Below, one piece after another: positions 32,101 to 40,350 of a stretch of 64,000 bases of DNA. Position 1 is the stretch's first letter; the number at the start of each line of letters is the position of its first letter. The stretch is from Paraburkholderia sp. CNPSo 3272 (GTDB lineage Bacteria; Pseudomonadota; Gammaproteobacteria; Burkholderiales; Burkholderiaceae): NCBI RefSeq assembly GCF_024206495.1, contig NZ_JAMBPQ010000017.1, positions 62,001 through 126,000 on the forward strand, in the 5' to 3' direction. A program made the translations under genes and the position numbers. Below the pieces are notes generated by a model. That model did no database searches and was not told where the DNA came from. It saw nothing but the letters and a program-made list of their open reading frames with translations.

Positions 32101-33147
32101 TCATTCCACCGGCGTTTCGACGGCAGCCGGACCGACTACCTGGGTAAGTTGGACGAGCCCTTCCGGCGCGAGGTCCTGCAAGAGATCGACAAAGGACTTC
32201 CCGACGAGGCCGCGCGCCCGTTCGAGCAGTAACGGCACGGGGCTGGCAGGTTCGTGTTGCGCGTACCAGGCGCAGATCCGCTGCAGCGTGGCGGCCACGT
32301 CGGCGCGGTTGCCAATCGCGTTGGAGGGTGCGTTGCCGATCGCGGCAGCGGGCGACGCGACACCGGTCGCATCGCTATGCATTTGCGCTTCGTCCGGGTG
32401 CGCGCCCACGGCGGTTGCAAGCAGCGACGATGCGCGCTCCAGCAACGCCGTCAACGCGGCGAAATCGAGCGATTGGGTCGCGCCCACACGTTCGGCAAGC
32501 ATCGCTTCGATTGCGCGGACGCTCTGACACGCGGCATCAAACGCCCGCTTCGCGCTGCGCGCGGCATCAGGCGCCAGGGCGATCGACGCTTCGAGCGCTG
32601 CCTGGCTCATCACCGTTTGCCCTTCCGGTACGGCGGCTTCGCCATTCGCATACGACCACTCGCGCAGCGTGACCGGCGAACGGCCTTGCAGCAGCGGGCT
32701 ATCCATGAGACCGGCGAGCACGCTGCCCGCCTGCGTCCACGCGGCAAGCGCGTTGATGCGGGCCGTCGCGTCGTCGCCGTCGCTGGCGTCGAGTTGCGGG
32801 TGCACGTGCTCCCAGTGGCGTTCCAGCAGTGCAGCAGTCAAGATCAGGCCGTCCGCAAGACCGGTAACGCCCTCGCGAACCCAGCGCGCCCGCGCCAGAT
32901 GCATCACCACGCGCAGGTCTCGCGTGCGGGCCATCAATGCGCTGCCAAGCGCATCCGCGGCTTCCCAGTCGGGCGGCACCGCGGCCACGAGCGTGTCGCC
33001 ATACTCGGCTTCGGGACGCCCGCTGACCGCTTCTTCGAGTTCGCGGAATTGCGCGTCATATTCGAGGTCGGGGCCGCACGGTTCTGCCTGCGTGACTGGT
33101 TCGAGCCAAGCGGTCCAGTCCCGATGCGTGATGAATTCGATGGTCAT
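32101..33147 (-). CDS. tssA: T6SS tail assembly protein TssA
   Basis: A 348-residue TssA (ImpA family), which caps and coordinates sheath polymerisation. The N-terminal ImpA domain carries WLEPVTQAEPCGPDLEYD and VPPDWEAADALGSALMARTR, followed by WEHVHPQLDASDGDDATARI (the V-H-P-x-L-D motif). The C-terminal VasJ-like part reads RICAWYAQHEPASPVPLLLE followed by R-A-R and DLLQDLAPEGL. The start MTIEFITHRDW is preferred; an alternative Met lies 9 codons upstream (33174) and neither has a strong ribosome site. It is the first tss gene in this operon. The 55 nt up to the stop of the DUF3455-like gene could hold the promoter or simply be a spacer. Confidence 0.92.
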   Translation of the reverse strand: MTIEFITHRDWTAWLEPVTQAEPCGPDLEYDAQFRELEEAVSGRPEAEYGDTLVAAVPPDWEAADALGSALMARTRDLRVVMHLARARWVREGVTGLADGLILTAALLERHWEHVHPQLDASDGDDATARINALAAWTQAGSVLAGLMDSPLLQGRSPVTLREWSYANGEAAVPEGQTVMSQAALEASIALAPDAARSAKRAFDAACQSVRAIEAMLAERVGATQSLDFAALTALLERASSLLATAVGAHPDEAQMHSDATGVASPAAAIGNAPSNAIGNRADVAATLQRICAWYAQHEPASPVPLLLERARGLVGKSFVDLLQDLAPEGLVQLTQVVGPAAVETPVE

Positions 33148-33229
33148 GGCACGTTGAATGGTTTTACTTTGCATTCCGAATTAATTGACAATCCAGTTTT
33201 CCGGAGAGACCGCTCAGCAAACGGTCTTC

Positions 33230-33733
33230 TTACTTATAGAAGATGTAAGTCGCGATATAAGGCGAACTACCCGACTCGTGCTCGACTGTGCACGGCGCAG
33301 CCGGCTTTACACCGCCCACCGTCCTGACGCGTTGCACATAGCGCACGGGCGCGAGCATGCCCTGCGATCCGGCGGAGTGCGCCTCGAGCAGCAGTTGCGG
33401 CACGCTGGCTGGCGTATCACTGGGCTTTTGCGCGACGACTTTTCCCTCGATGCGGCTACCGTCGCGCGCTTGCCACGACGGGCCGGCCGAATGCTCGATC
33501 ACCTCGGCCCCGTGCGCGTCGTAGAGCGTGGCGCGCGGCTGCTGAAAGACCCAGCCGAGCGTGTGGTCAGCACCGTACTCGCACGCGTAGATCTGCACCC
33601 CTGCTGCGGTCGTGGTCAGTAAAGGCTGTGCGTCCAATATATCGATCGACTCCGCATGTGCGGACGGTCCGCTCATCATCGAAATCAGCCCAGCCCCAAT
33701 TGCAATATGCTTCCCGGGTGAGTGGCGATGCAT
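33230..33733 (-). CDS. Exported DUF3455-like protein
   Basis: A 167-residue secreted protein with a signal peptide ending at SAHA (about residue 27). The mature part resembles DUF3455: an early GVQIYACEYGADHTLGWVFQ (the V-Q-I-Y-x-C motif), then PRATLYDAHGAEVIEHSAGP followed by S-W-Q-A-R-D-G-S-R, and a C-terminal Y-V-Q-R-V-x-T-x-G-G with P-C. No function is known for the family. Start ATG has AAGGAG 8 nt upstream on the minus strand. It is on the same strand as and just upstream of tssA, so it may be cotranscribed with the T6SS genes or merely adjacent; it diverges from the unknown gene at 33905. Confidence 0.75.
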   Translation of the reverse strand: MHRHSPGKHIAIGAGLISMMSGPSAHAESIDILDAQPLLTTTAAGVQIYACEYGADHTLGWVFQQPRATLYDAHGAEVIEHSAGPSWQARDGSRIEGKVVAQKPSDTPASVPQLLLEAHSAGSQGMLAPVRYVQRVRTVGGVKPAAPCTVEHESGSSPYIATYIFYK

Positions 33734-33904
33734 GGAGAAGCTCCTTTAGCCCAACGGGTCGACCCAGTTCGATCCGCTCTTGCACAACAGCCCGGCGCGG
33801 GAAAGTATTCCATCTGTTTTTGCAGCCTGTTGACAGGCATGGGAGGGAATATCGGGAAACGTCCAGCTGTTATGGCTGGATCCACAATTGAACGGAGCCA
33901 TGTC

Positions 33905-34603
33905 ATGAAAGCCCGCATGACGATTTCCAGTCTTGCCGTGCCCGTGGAACGGATCAAGCCCATTGGCGGGCGCTCTTCCACCGGCACCGCGGGTCATCAA
34001 TTCGACCTGACGTTTCGCGCCGAGGTAAAGGCGCCCACGCTCGGCAAGCTGCTGGCCGATGACATCGAATGTCCTCTATTGGAGTGGAACGAGTGCATCG
34101 AATGGTTCAGGTTCGACACCGCGACACAGCAATGGGACTTCGAAGGCAAAATCGTGCGGAACATGTATGCGCACAATCGGGAGTCGAATACCTTCCGGAA
34201 TTGGCACAGGTCGCGTTATACGATCGCGACCGATGTGACCAACCGTCCGCCTGCCGCGCTGATGGCCATGAAGCGCGAGGAGGATGCAAAGAAGTGGATT
34301 GCGCGCAACGGTTTCAGCTGGAATCTCCACATACGGGACATTCCCCAAATGGGCATCCTTGGCGGGACGGGAGGCGGCGGGGGGCTGAGCCTCGTCACCG
34401 GGGATACGCGCCGCCGCGTCATCTATTTCGATCTGGGCTTCGAGGGCCAGCGCGAGCGCGCGCGGCTAGTGCAGATTCTGGAGACACAGCAGGGGCGGCT
34501 CACGATTCATCATCTGATTCGCGGCGACATCGAGAAAAAGACCGTGGATGAACTCTCGAATCTCGAGCGTTGGCGCTTTCAGTTGCGCACGAGTCACGGA
34601 TAA
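33905..34603 (+). CDS. Unrecognised 232-residue protein beside T6SS
   Basis: I do not recognise this protein. It starts MKARMTISSLAVPVERIKPI after GGAGCC and has no signal peptide or membrane helix. It is rich in Trp and Arg in the middle (ECIEWFRFD, NTFRNWHRSRY), has a Gly run (GGTGGGGGLSLVTGD) near residue 150, and ends with a helix-rich part (LSNLERWRFQLRTSHG). Base use looks like that of its neighbours, though codon GC is slightly lower. It is divergent from the DUF3455-like gene and ends at a strong hairpin before hpnL. Position next to a T6SS with no other cargo makes an effector or accessory role possible, but this is only context. Confidence 0.65.
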   Translation: MKARMTISSLAVPVERIKPIGGRSSTGTAGHQFDLTFRAEVKAPTLGKLLADDIECPLLEWNECIEWFRFDTATQQWDFEGKIVRNMYAHNRESNTFRNWHRSRYTIATDVTNRPPAALMAMKREEDAKKWIARNGFSWNLHIRDIPQMGILGGTGGGGGLSLVTGDTRRRVIYFDLGFEGQRERARLVQILETQQGRLTIHHLIRGDIEKKTVDELSNLERWRFQLRTSHG

Positions 34604-34611
34604 CGCCCGTT

Positions 34612-34650
34612 CGGAATCCGCGACCTGTCTTCAATGACAGGTCACTTCCG
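34612..34650. terminator. Bidirectional terminator between unknown gene and hpnL
   Basis: GACCTGTC (34622-34629) and GACAGGTC (34636-34643) form a perfect 8-bp stem with a 6-nt loop TTCAAT. An outer CGGAA (34612-34616) pairs with TTCCG (34646-34650). It fills the 50-bp gap between two converging genes. No long U-tract is seen. Confidence 0.6.
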
Positions 34651-34653
34651 GGA

Positions 34654-35664
34654 TCATTCCGTGCGGGCGCGCGTGGCCGTACCCTCTGTGCGGCGTCGTG
34701 ACGGCCAGCCATATTCGGCCGCCTGCCAGGCAAGCAGCCCCGGCAAATAGAACATGAGATCGCGCACGCGTCTTGCGCCCGCGAGCGCGAGGCAGGTGGG
34801 CGCATCGAACCCCAGCAGTCCGCCGATCACGACGAAGCCGCCCTCCTGCACGCCAAGGCCGGCTGGTACGAGAAACGCGATGCTGCTCAGCATCTGGATC
34901 AGGGCTTCGATCACGAACGCTTGCACGAACGTCGCGTCCGTGCCGAGCACGCGCAACGCGATCCAGATTTCGAGCGCGTAGCCGAGACATTGCAGCGTCT
35001 GCCACACGAGCACATAGCGCACGATCACGCCGGTCTGCCGCCAGATCAGCTTGAGGGATAAATCGACGCGCGCGGACTTGCCCACGAGATCGACGACCTT
35101 GCCGCTCGTGACGCGGTTGAGCGTGCGTGCCGCGCGCTCGAACGGCCGTGCATGCTGCACGAGTGCAAACAGCACGAGCAGCGGGATGAAGCCCGCGAGG
35201 CCCCAGGCGAGCCGGCCAACGAACCGCGCGGTATCGGAAGAGGAATGCTCGAGCAGATAGCCGGCCGCGAGCAACGCAAAGAGCACCTGGCTGATCAGCG
35301 TGAGCTGCATGTCGGCGATGAGGCTCGCAACCGCCGCGGCCGGCCGTACGCCCGCACGGCCAAGCAGACGGAACGATACGAGTTCCCCGCCCACGCGCGC
35401 CACCGGCAGCAAGCCGTTGATCGACTCGCGAATCCAGACGAGCTTGAGCATCGTCGTGAACGACGGACGCTGCGCCGCGCGAATCAGGCTGCGCCAGTCC
35501 CATGCATTCGCGCACATCGGCAGGATATGCACGATGGCGGCCAGCACGAGGCCCATGCCCGCTCCGCGCAACAGTTGCAGCACCGCCGCGGGATGTTCGC
35601 GCCAAACGAGCCACGCGGCGATCGCAAGACCGACCAGGGCGGCGATACGTCCCATGTGCTTCAT
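34654..35664 (-). CDS. hpnL: Hopanoid-associated flippase-like membrane protein HpnL
   Basis: A 336-residue polytopic membrane protein of the LPG-synthase transmembrane (UPF0104) family, here most like HpnL of hopanoid clusters. Visible features are helix 1 (RIAALVGLAIAAWLVW), the loop WDWRSLIRAAQRPSFTTMLK, the family motif SINGLLPVARVGGELVSFRL (G-G-E), and near the C-terminus SSIAFLVPAGLGVQEGGFVV. About eight helices are expected. The start at MKHMGRIAAL was chosen because the 16 residues upstream are polar. It is the last gene of the hpnJ-hpnI-hpnL run, 60 nt after hpnI. The proposed role is moving or arranging extended hopanoids; this is family inference. Confidence 0.83.
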   Translation of the reverse strand: MKHMGRIAALVGLAIAAWLVWREHPAAVLQLLRGAGMGLVLAAIVHILPMCANAWDWRSLIRAAQRPSFTTMLKLVWIRESINGLLPVARVGGELVSFRLLGRAGVRPAAAVASLIADMQLTLISQVLFALLAAGYLLEHSSSDTARFVGRLAWGLAGFIPLLVLFALVQHARPFERAARTLNRVTSGKVVDLVGKSARVDLSLKLIWRQTGVIVRYVLVWQTLQCLGYALEIWIALRVLGTDATFVQAFVIEALIQMLSSIAFLVPAGLGVQEGGFVVIGGLLGFDAPTCLALAGARRVRDLMFYLPGLLAWQAAEYGWPSRRRTEGTATRARTE

Positions 35665-35724
35665 CTGCGGGTGCTCTCTAGTGGATGCTCCCGTCTCATT
35701 GTGCCCCCCCATCTACTGTGACGC

Positions 35725-36993
35725 TCAGGTCTCGTGGACTGGCGACAGCATGCCATTCCTGTCGACGCGAAAGCGCGTGCCGCGCCAAACGACGCCAGAC
35801 GAACAAAAGCTCGCGACATAGATCGCGAACTGGACCATTTCCCAAAGGGGTAAGCATAACAGTCCGCTGGACTTGTCGCCCGTCGCGCGATCGGTCCTCC
35901 ACATCAGCCACGCGCGCGCGCACAGCGCCACGGCGGCCAGTATCCACGCAGGCGCTGCGCCGCCGGACAACGCCACGGCAAGCATGGCGAGCGCGAACGG
36001 ATGCATCAGCACGGCGCCCAGATGTCCGGAGCGGTCCGCCGCGCGGACGGTGCGGCTCCAGCGCAATTCGTGCGCAAAGAGTTGGGCGAACGTATTCTCC
36101 ACGCACGCGTGCCGCACGAGAATGGGCGGAACGGAAACCTCCGCACCGGCGCGGCGCACGGCCTCACCGATCGCATGGTCTTCGGCGAGGTGATGCGCGA
36201 ATTGCGCCAGACCCCCAATGCGATCGAGCATTTCGCGTGTCATGGCGATGGACTGGCCAAAGCACGGCCGCGCGCGCCCGATCGCGAGCCCCGTGACGAC
36301 GCCGGGCAGGAAATGATAGTTCGTCAAGGCAGACGCCACGCGCGGCCAGAATCCCGGCGCGCACAGGCCCCGATAAACCGCGGTCACGAGGCCGATGCCC
36401 GGTTGCTGCAGCGCCCCGACCACCTGGCGCAGATAGTTTTTGTCGACGAGCACGTCGCTATCGGCAAAGCACAGCACGTCGTGCTCGGCCTTTTCGAGCA
36501 TGTTCACGAGATTCGCGATCTTGCGGTTGGGACCGTATAGCCGCGCATCGGCGACGACCGTGATGTGTGCATCGGGATAACGCTCGCGTAGCCGCTCGAT
36601 GGCGTTGAGCGCTTCATCACGAGCATCGTGCACGCCGAACAGATACTGGACTTGTCCAGGATAGTCCTGCTCGAAAAAGCTGGCGAGGTGCTCCTCGAGG
36701 TGCCATTCGTCGCCGTGCAGCGGCTTGGCGAGCGTGATGGCCGGAAAGTGCTGCGGCGTCGCCACCTCGCGCGCGAAGAAACGGCCGACCAGCGCGCTCG
36801 CCGTGCAGGTATAGACAATGCCGAGCACGGCGCAAACGCCGCTCAGCACCGCGAGCGAATCGAAGAGCAGATGCGAGAAGCCGGGCAATTCAGCACGCAT
36901 GACTTCGATTGCCGCGGAAGCGACCGCAAGCACCGTCACGGCCATCGCAACGATGGCGCCCGTTCGCCCCGTCGCATGCGAGCGGTCCATCAT
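35725..36993 (-). CDS. hpnI: Hopanoid glycosyltransferase HpnI
   Basis: A 422-residue membrane GT2 glycosyltransferase. Two N-terminal helices precede the catalytic domain. The domain shows ITLAKPLHGDEWHLEEHLAS, the nucleotide-binding FADSDVLVDKNYLRQVVGAL, LAEDHAIGEAVRRAGAEV with the ED acid/base pair, and HELRWSRT (the [QR]-x-x-R-W motif). Further helices follow. HpnI adds N-acetylglucosamine to bacteriohopanetetrol. The start overlaps the hpnJ stop (ATGA at 36990-36993); a second Met follows directly. The deacetylase HpnK, which acts on the HpnI product, is not in the window. Confidence 0.88.
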   Translation of the reverse strand: MMDRSHATGRTGAIVAMAVTVLAVASAAIEVMRAELPGFSHLLFDSLAVLSGVCAVLGIVYTCTASALVGRFFAREVATPQHFPAITLAKPLHGDEWHLEEHLASFFEQDYPGQVQYLFGVHDARDEALNAIERLRERYPDAHITVVADARLYGPNRKIANLVNMLEKAEHDVLCFADSDVLVDKNYLRQVVGALQQPGIGLVTAVYRGLCAPGFWPRVASALTNYHFLPGVVTGLAIGRARPCFGQSIAMTREMLDRIGGLAQFAHHLAEDHAIGEAVRRAGAEVSVPPILVRHACVENTFAQLFAHELRWSRTVRAADRSGHLGAVLMHPFALAMLAVALSGGAAPAWILAAVALCARAWLMWRTDRATGDKSSGLLCLPLWEMVQFAIYVASFCSSGVVWRGTRFRVDRNGMLSPVHET

Positions 36994-38411
36994 GCCTCGT
37001 GCGCGCGCAGGAAGCGGAAGAACTCCACGCCTTCGCGCAGACGCCGCTTCATCATGTCCCAGCTCGTGAGCATCTCGCGCACGATCTCCCAGATCTTCGA
37101 CGGCCGGAAATAGAACTGCCGGTAAAACTGTTCGAGGTGGTGATAGATCTCGTCGCGCGACAGATGCGCATAGCCGATCGCCGCCAGTTGCACGCCTTCC
37201 TTGCTCACCAGGTTGATGGTCTTGTTCTCTTCCATCCAGCCGTTTTCCACGGCCTGCTTGTAGAGCGTCGTGCCCGGATAGGGCGCGGCCAGCGACACCT
37301 GAATCGTATGCGGATTGATTTCCTTCGCGTACTCGATCGTCTTCTTGATCGTGTCCTGCGTCTCGCCCGGCAGCCCCAGGATGAAGGTGCCGTGAACCTT
37401 GATGCCGAGCTTCTTGCAGTCGGCGCTGAAGCGGCGCGCGAAGTCCGTACGCACGCCCTTCTTGATGTTCACGAGAATCTGGTCGTCGCCCGATTCGAAG
37501 CCCACGAGCAGCAGGCGCAGGCCGTTTTCCTTCATCACCTTGAGCGTCTTGTACGGCACGTTCGCCTTCGCGTTGCACGACCACGTCATGCCGAGCTTGC
37601 CCAGACCGATGGCGATCGCTTCGGCGCGCGGCAGGTCGTCGGTGAAGGTGTCGTCGTCGAACATGAGCTCCTTGACTTCAGGCATGTTCTCGCGGATCCA
37701 CTTCGCCTCCTCGAGGACGTTCTCGACCGAGCGCGTGCGGTAGACGTGGCCGCTCACGGTCTGCGGCCACAGGCAGAACGTGCAGCGCGACTTGCAGCCC
37801 CGGCCCGTGTAGATCGATACATACGGGTAGTTCAGGTAGCCGATGAAGTAATTCTCGATCTTCAGGTCGCGCTTGTAGATCGGCGCGACGAACGGCAGCG
37901 AGTCCATGTCTTCCAGCACCGGACGCCCCGGGTTGTGCTCGATCGAGCCGTCCTTCGCGCGCCAGGAGATGCCCTTGACCTCGGCCAGCGGCATGCCTTC
38001 GGCGATTTCCTTGCAGGTGAAGTCGAATTCCTCGCGGCAGACGAAATCGATCGCCTCGCTCGCGGTCAGCGAATTGTGCGGATCGACCTGCACCTTCGCG
38101 CCCACCAGACCGATGACGATCGACGGCTTGCGCTTCTTGAGGTCTTCGCAAAAGAGCGCGTCGGTGGGGAACGACGGCGTGCTCGTGTGGATGATGACGA
38201 GGTCGTATGCGGCTGCAATCTTCAACGTCTCTTCCACGCCCAGACCGTCGGCCGGCGCGTCGAGCACGCGGCTGTCGGGCACGAGGGCCGCGGGCTGCGC
38301 GAGCCAGGTGGGATACCAGAACGAGCGGATCTCGCGCTTTGCCTGGTAGCGCGAGCCCGCGCCACCGTCGAAGCCGTCATACGACGGGGCCTGCAGAAAC
38401 AGCGTTTTCAT
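36990..38411 (-). CDS. hpnJ: Hopanoid radical SAM enzyme HpnJ
   Basis: A 473-residue B12-binding-type radical SAM protein. The N-terminal cobalamin-type fold (about residues 1-150) begins MKTLFLQAPSYDGFDGG. The radical SAM core has the 4Fe-4S motif C206-x3-C210-x2-C213 in YTGRGCKSRCTFC, followed by LMFDDDTFTDD and LVGFESGDDQIL. HpnJ acts in formation of the cyclitol ether head group of composite hopanoids. It is the first gene of hpnJ-hpnI-hpnL and overlaps hpnI by 4 nt. The 706-bp region upstream, AT-richer than its surroundings, should carry the promoter. Confidence 0.9.
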   Translation of the reverse strand: MKTLFLQAPSYDGFDGGAGSRYQAKREIRSFWYPTWLAQPAALVPDSRVLDAPADGLGVEETLKIAAAYDLVIIHTSTPSFPTDALFCEDLKKRKPSIVIGLVGAKVQVDPHNSLTASEAIDFVCREEFDFTCKEIAEGMPLAEVKGISWRAKDGSIEHNPGRPVLEDMDSLPFVAPIYKRDLKIENYFIGYLNYPYVSIYTGRGCKSRCTFCLWPQTVSGHVYRTRSVENVLEEAKWIRENMPEVKELMFDDDTFTDDLPRAEAIAIGLGKLGMTWSCNAKANVPYKTLKVMKENGLRLLLVGFESGDDQILVNIKKGVRTDFARRFSADCKKLGIKVHGTFILGLPGETQDTIKKTIEYAKEINPHTIQVSLAAPYPGTTLYKQAVENGWMEENKTINLVSKEGVQLAAIGYAHLSRDEIYHHLEQFYRQFYFRPSKIWEIVREMLTSWDMMKRRLREGVEFFRFLRAHEA

Positions 38412-39117
38412 ATTCCTCGATTGTCCGCACAGTAGGATGAAACCCGGTTAGCGATCGCGTGCGCCTCGTGCTTGCACGGTCGGCGTCCAGCACCGCGCAA
38501 TTCCCTCCAAACGCATTACGTAAAGCATTCGATCTGCATTCCGGTTTGCATGTTTGTTATCAAATTGAAGGACTAAGCGCCACGGGTGAACCCTGAGATA
38601 TTAAGCCGAAAATCTGATGCTGACCTTAAGCGCTTTCCCTTCTTCCGACGTATTGAAACATGCCAAACCTCCAGTGTGGCGCATTGATATGACAGTTTTC
38701 ATCGCACTGCGCCAATTGATGTCCGTTGTGACGACAATCGATTACAAGCGAGGCAAAGTGCGCCCCTTCGTCACTGGAAATCGTATTAATCGATCGGGGG
38801 GTGCATATCATGTGTCATTAAGTGCCTGCCCCTTGCGCATTCCTCAGGCGAATTGACGAGCAGGTTTCATCTGCTTTGCATCGACTCCGCCATATCGGAC
38901 AAGTTTTCGCTGATCGCCGACATCGCGTAAAAACGTCTCCTAATCGGGTTACGATGCAGCAAACGGCGACTGCGGGTCCCCGCCGCGAATGTGCGAGCGG
39001 TGTGGCGCGGCCAACGCTGCCCGGCAGGTCAGGACGACTGTCCGGGATTTCATGCAGGCCAGGCACCCGCGGTGCGCTGCCTGCCCAACCAAGCGCCACC
39101 GTGAGCCGTCATTGTCC
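38412..39117. other. Long divergent intergenic region
   Basis: This 706-bp stretch separates hpnJ (leftward) from the GT4 gene (rightward). It is clearly richer in A+T than the neighbouring genes in 38500-38820. A 79-codon frame at 38617-38856 is open but has no ribosome site or recognisable product. No RNA gene, repeat or operator was recognised. Promoters for both flanking genes should lie here. Confidence 0.4.
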
Positions 39118-40308
39118 ATGCGCATCCTCTTCGTCATCGGCAACCTGGGCGACTATCACGTCCCTCGCTACGAGGCTCTCGTCAGCGCGGCCTCCAGTCG
39201 CGGCCATCAGGTGGCGCTGCTCGAGGTCTTCGCGCGCTCGGGCGTCTACGGCTTCCCCCAGGAACGCCGCGCGGCATTCTTCGCGAACCGGCCGCGCATG
39301 GCGGAAACGCTGGTCGAGAACGGCGCCGACAGCGACGGCCTCGGCGCGCGCGACACCGCGCGCCTGATTGCGAAGGTGCGCAACTTCGAGCCCGACGTGG
39401 TCATCACGCTCGGCTACAACACCGGCTATTCGGCGGTGCTCTGCTTCCTCAGACATCTCACGCGACGCTTCAAGCTCATCTACATGTCGGACTCGAAGGC
39501 CGACGACGGACTGCGCCAGCGCACCAAGGAGCGGCTCAAGCGGTTCATCGTGAGCCGCTTCGACGGCGCGCTCGTCGCGGGCGAGAAGCATCGCCGATAC
39601 GCGCAATCGCTTGGCATACCGAAGGAGCGATCCCGCATCGGTTTCGATGTGATCGACGTCGACTATTTCTCGGATCTGGCGCAGGCCGCGAGCGATAACC
39701 CCGAGGCCGTGCGATCGCGCTTCGGCCTGCCGCAGCGCTACGTGTTGTGCGTGAGCCGCTTCGTCGCGCGCAAGAACGTCGACGTGCTGATCGACGCCTA
39801 CCGCAAATCCGGCGTGTACAACGAAAATATCGGCCTCGTGCTGGTGGGTCAGGGTCCGCTCGAAGCCCAGCTGCGCGCGCGCATCGGGTCGCTCGGCCTC
39901 ACGCCGCATGTGACGATACTCAACTCGCTCGCCAACCAGGAAATGCCGAATCTCTACGCGCTCGCTGAATTCGTCGTACTCGCGAGCGAATTCGATCAAT
40001 GGGGCCTGTGCGTGAACGAAGCATTCGCGGCCGGGTGCCCGGCCATCGTCACGCGCACCTGCGGCGTGGCTGGCGAAGTGGTGATAGACGGCGTGAACGG
40101 TTTCGTGGTCGAACCGCGCGACGTCTCGACGCTTGCGCAGCGTATCGGCGAGTTGGGCGGCGAGCCCGCGCTGCGCGAACGCTTCGCCGCCGGCGCGCAA
40201 AGCACGATCCGGCGCTGGACGCCCTTGCTCTTCGCATCGAGCGCGCTGGAGCTTGCCGAGGTCACGACCCGCCGCGCAAGCGACCCCGCGCGGCACGAAC
40301 TCGTTTAG
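39118..40308 (+). CDS. GT4 family glycosyltransferase
   Basis: A 396-residue GT-B fold glycosyltransferase of the GT4 type. The N-terminal domain begins MRILFVIGNLGDYHVPRYEA. The second domain carries RYVLCVSRFVARKNVDVLID, LVLVGQGPLEAQLRARIGSL and the donor-binding E-x7-E region (FVVLASEFDQWGLCVNEAFA followed by AGCPAIVT), typical of retaining glycosyltransferases using nucleotide sugars. No membrane helix is seen. The start is the ATG at 39118; the frame upstream is Cys/Arg-rich and non-coding. It is a single gene convergent with the FemAB-like gene at 40351. The acceptor, probably a cell-surface polysaccharide or lipid, is unknown. Confidence 0.85.
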   Translation: MRILFVIGNLGDYHVPRYEALVSAASSRGHQVALLEVFARSGVYGFPQERRAAFFANRPRMAETLVENGADSDGLGARDTARLIAKVRNFEPDVVITLGYNTGYSAVLCFLRHLTRRFKLIYMSDSKADDGLRQRTKERLKRFIVSRFDGALVAGEKHRRYAQSLGIPKERSRIGFDVIDVDYFSDLAQAASDNPEAVRSRFGLPQRYVLCVSRFVARKNVDVLIDAYRKSGVYNENIGLVLVGQGPLEAQLRARIGSLGLTPHVTILNSLANQEMPNLYALAEFVVLASEFDQWGLCVNEAFAAGCPAIVTRTCGVAGEVVIDGVNGFVVEPRDVSTLAQRIGELGGEPALRERFAAGAQSTIRRWTPLLFASSALELAEVTTRRASDPARHELV

Positions 40309-40309
40309 C

Positions 40310-40327
40310 GCGCGATATAGTTCGCGC
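40310..40327. terminator. Short hairpin between converging genes
   Basis: GCGCGA (40310-40315) and TCGCGC (40322-40327) form a 6-bp stem with a 6-nt AT-rich loop, 2 nt after the stop of the GT4 gene. It is a weak bidirectional terminator candidate with no U-tract. Confidence 0.35.
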
Positions 40328-40350
40328 ACGACGCCCCGCCGTTCAAACGC

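Noticed and set aside
38617-38856. A 79-codon + strand frame in the hpnJ/GT4 gap
   Set aside because: No ribosome site, no familiar sequence, and composition like the non-coding AT-richer surroundings.
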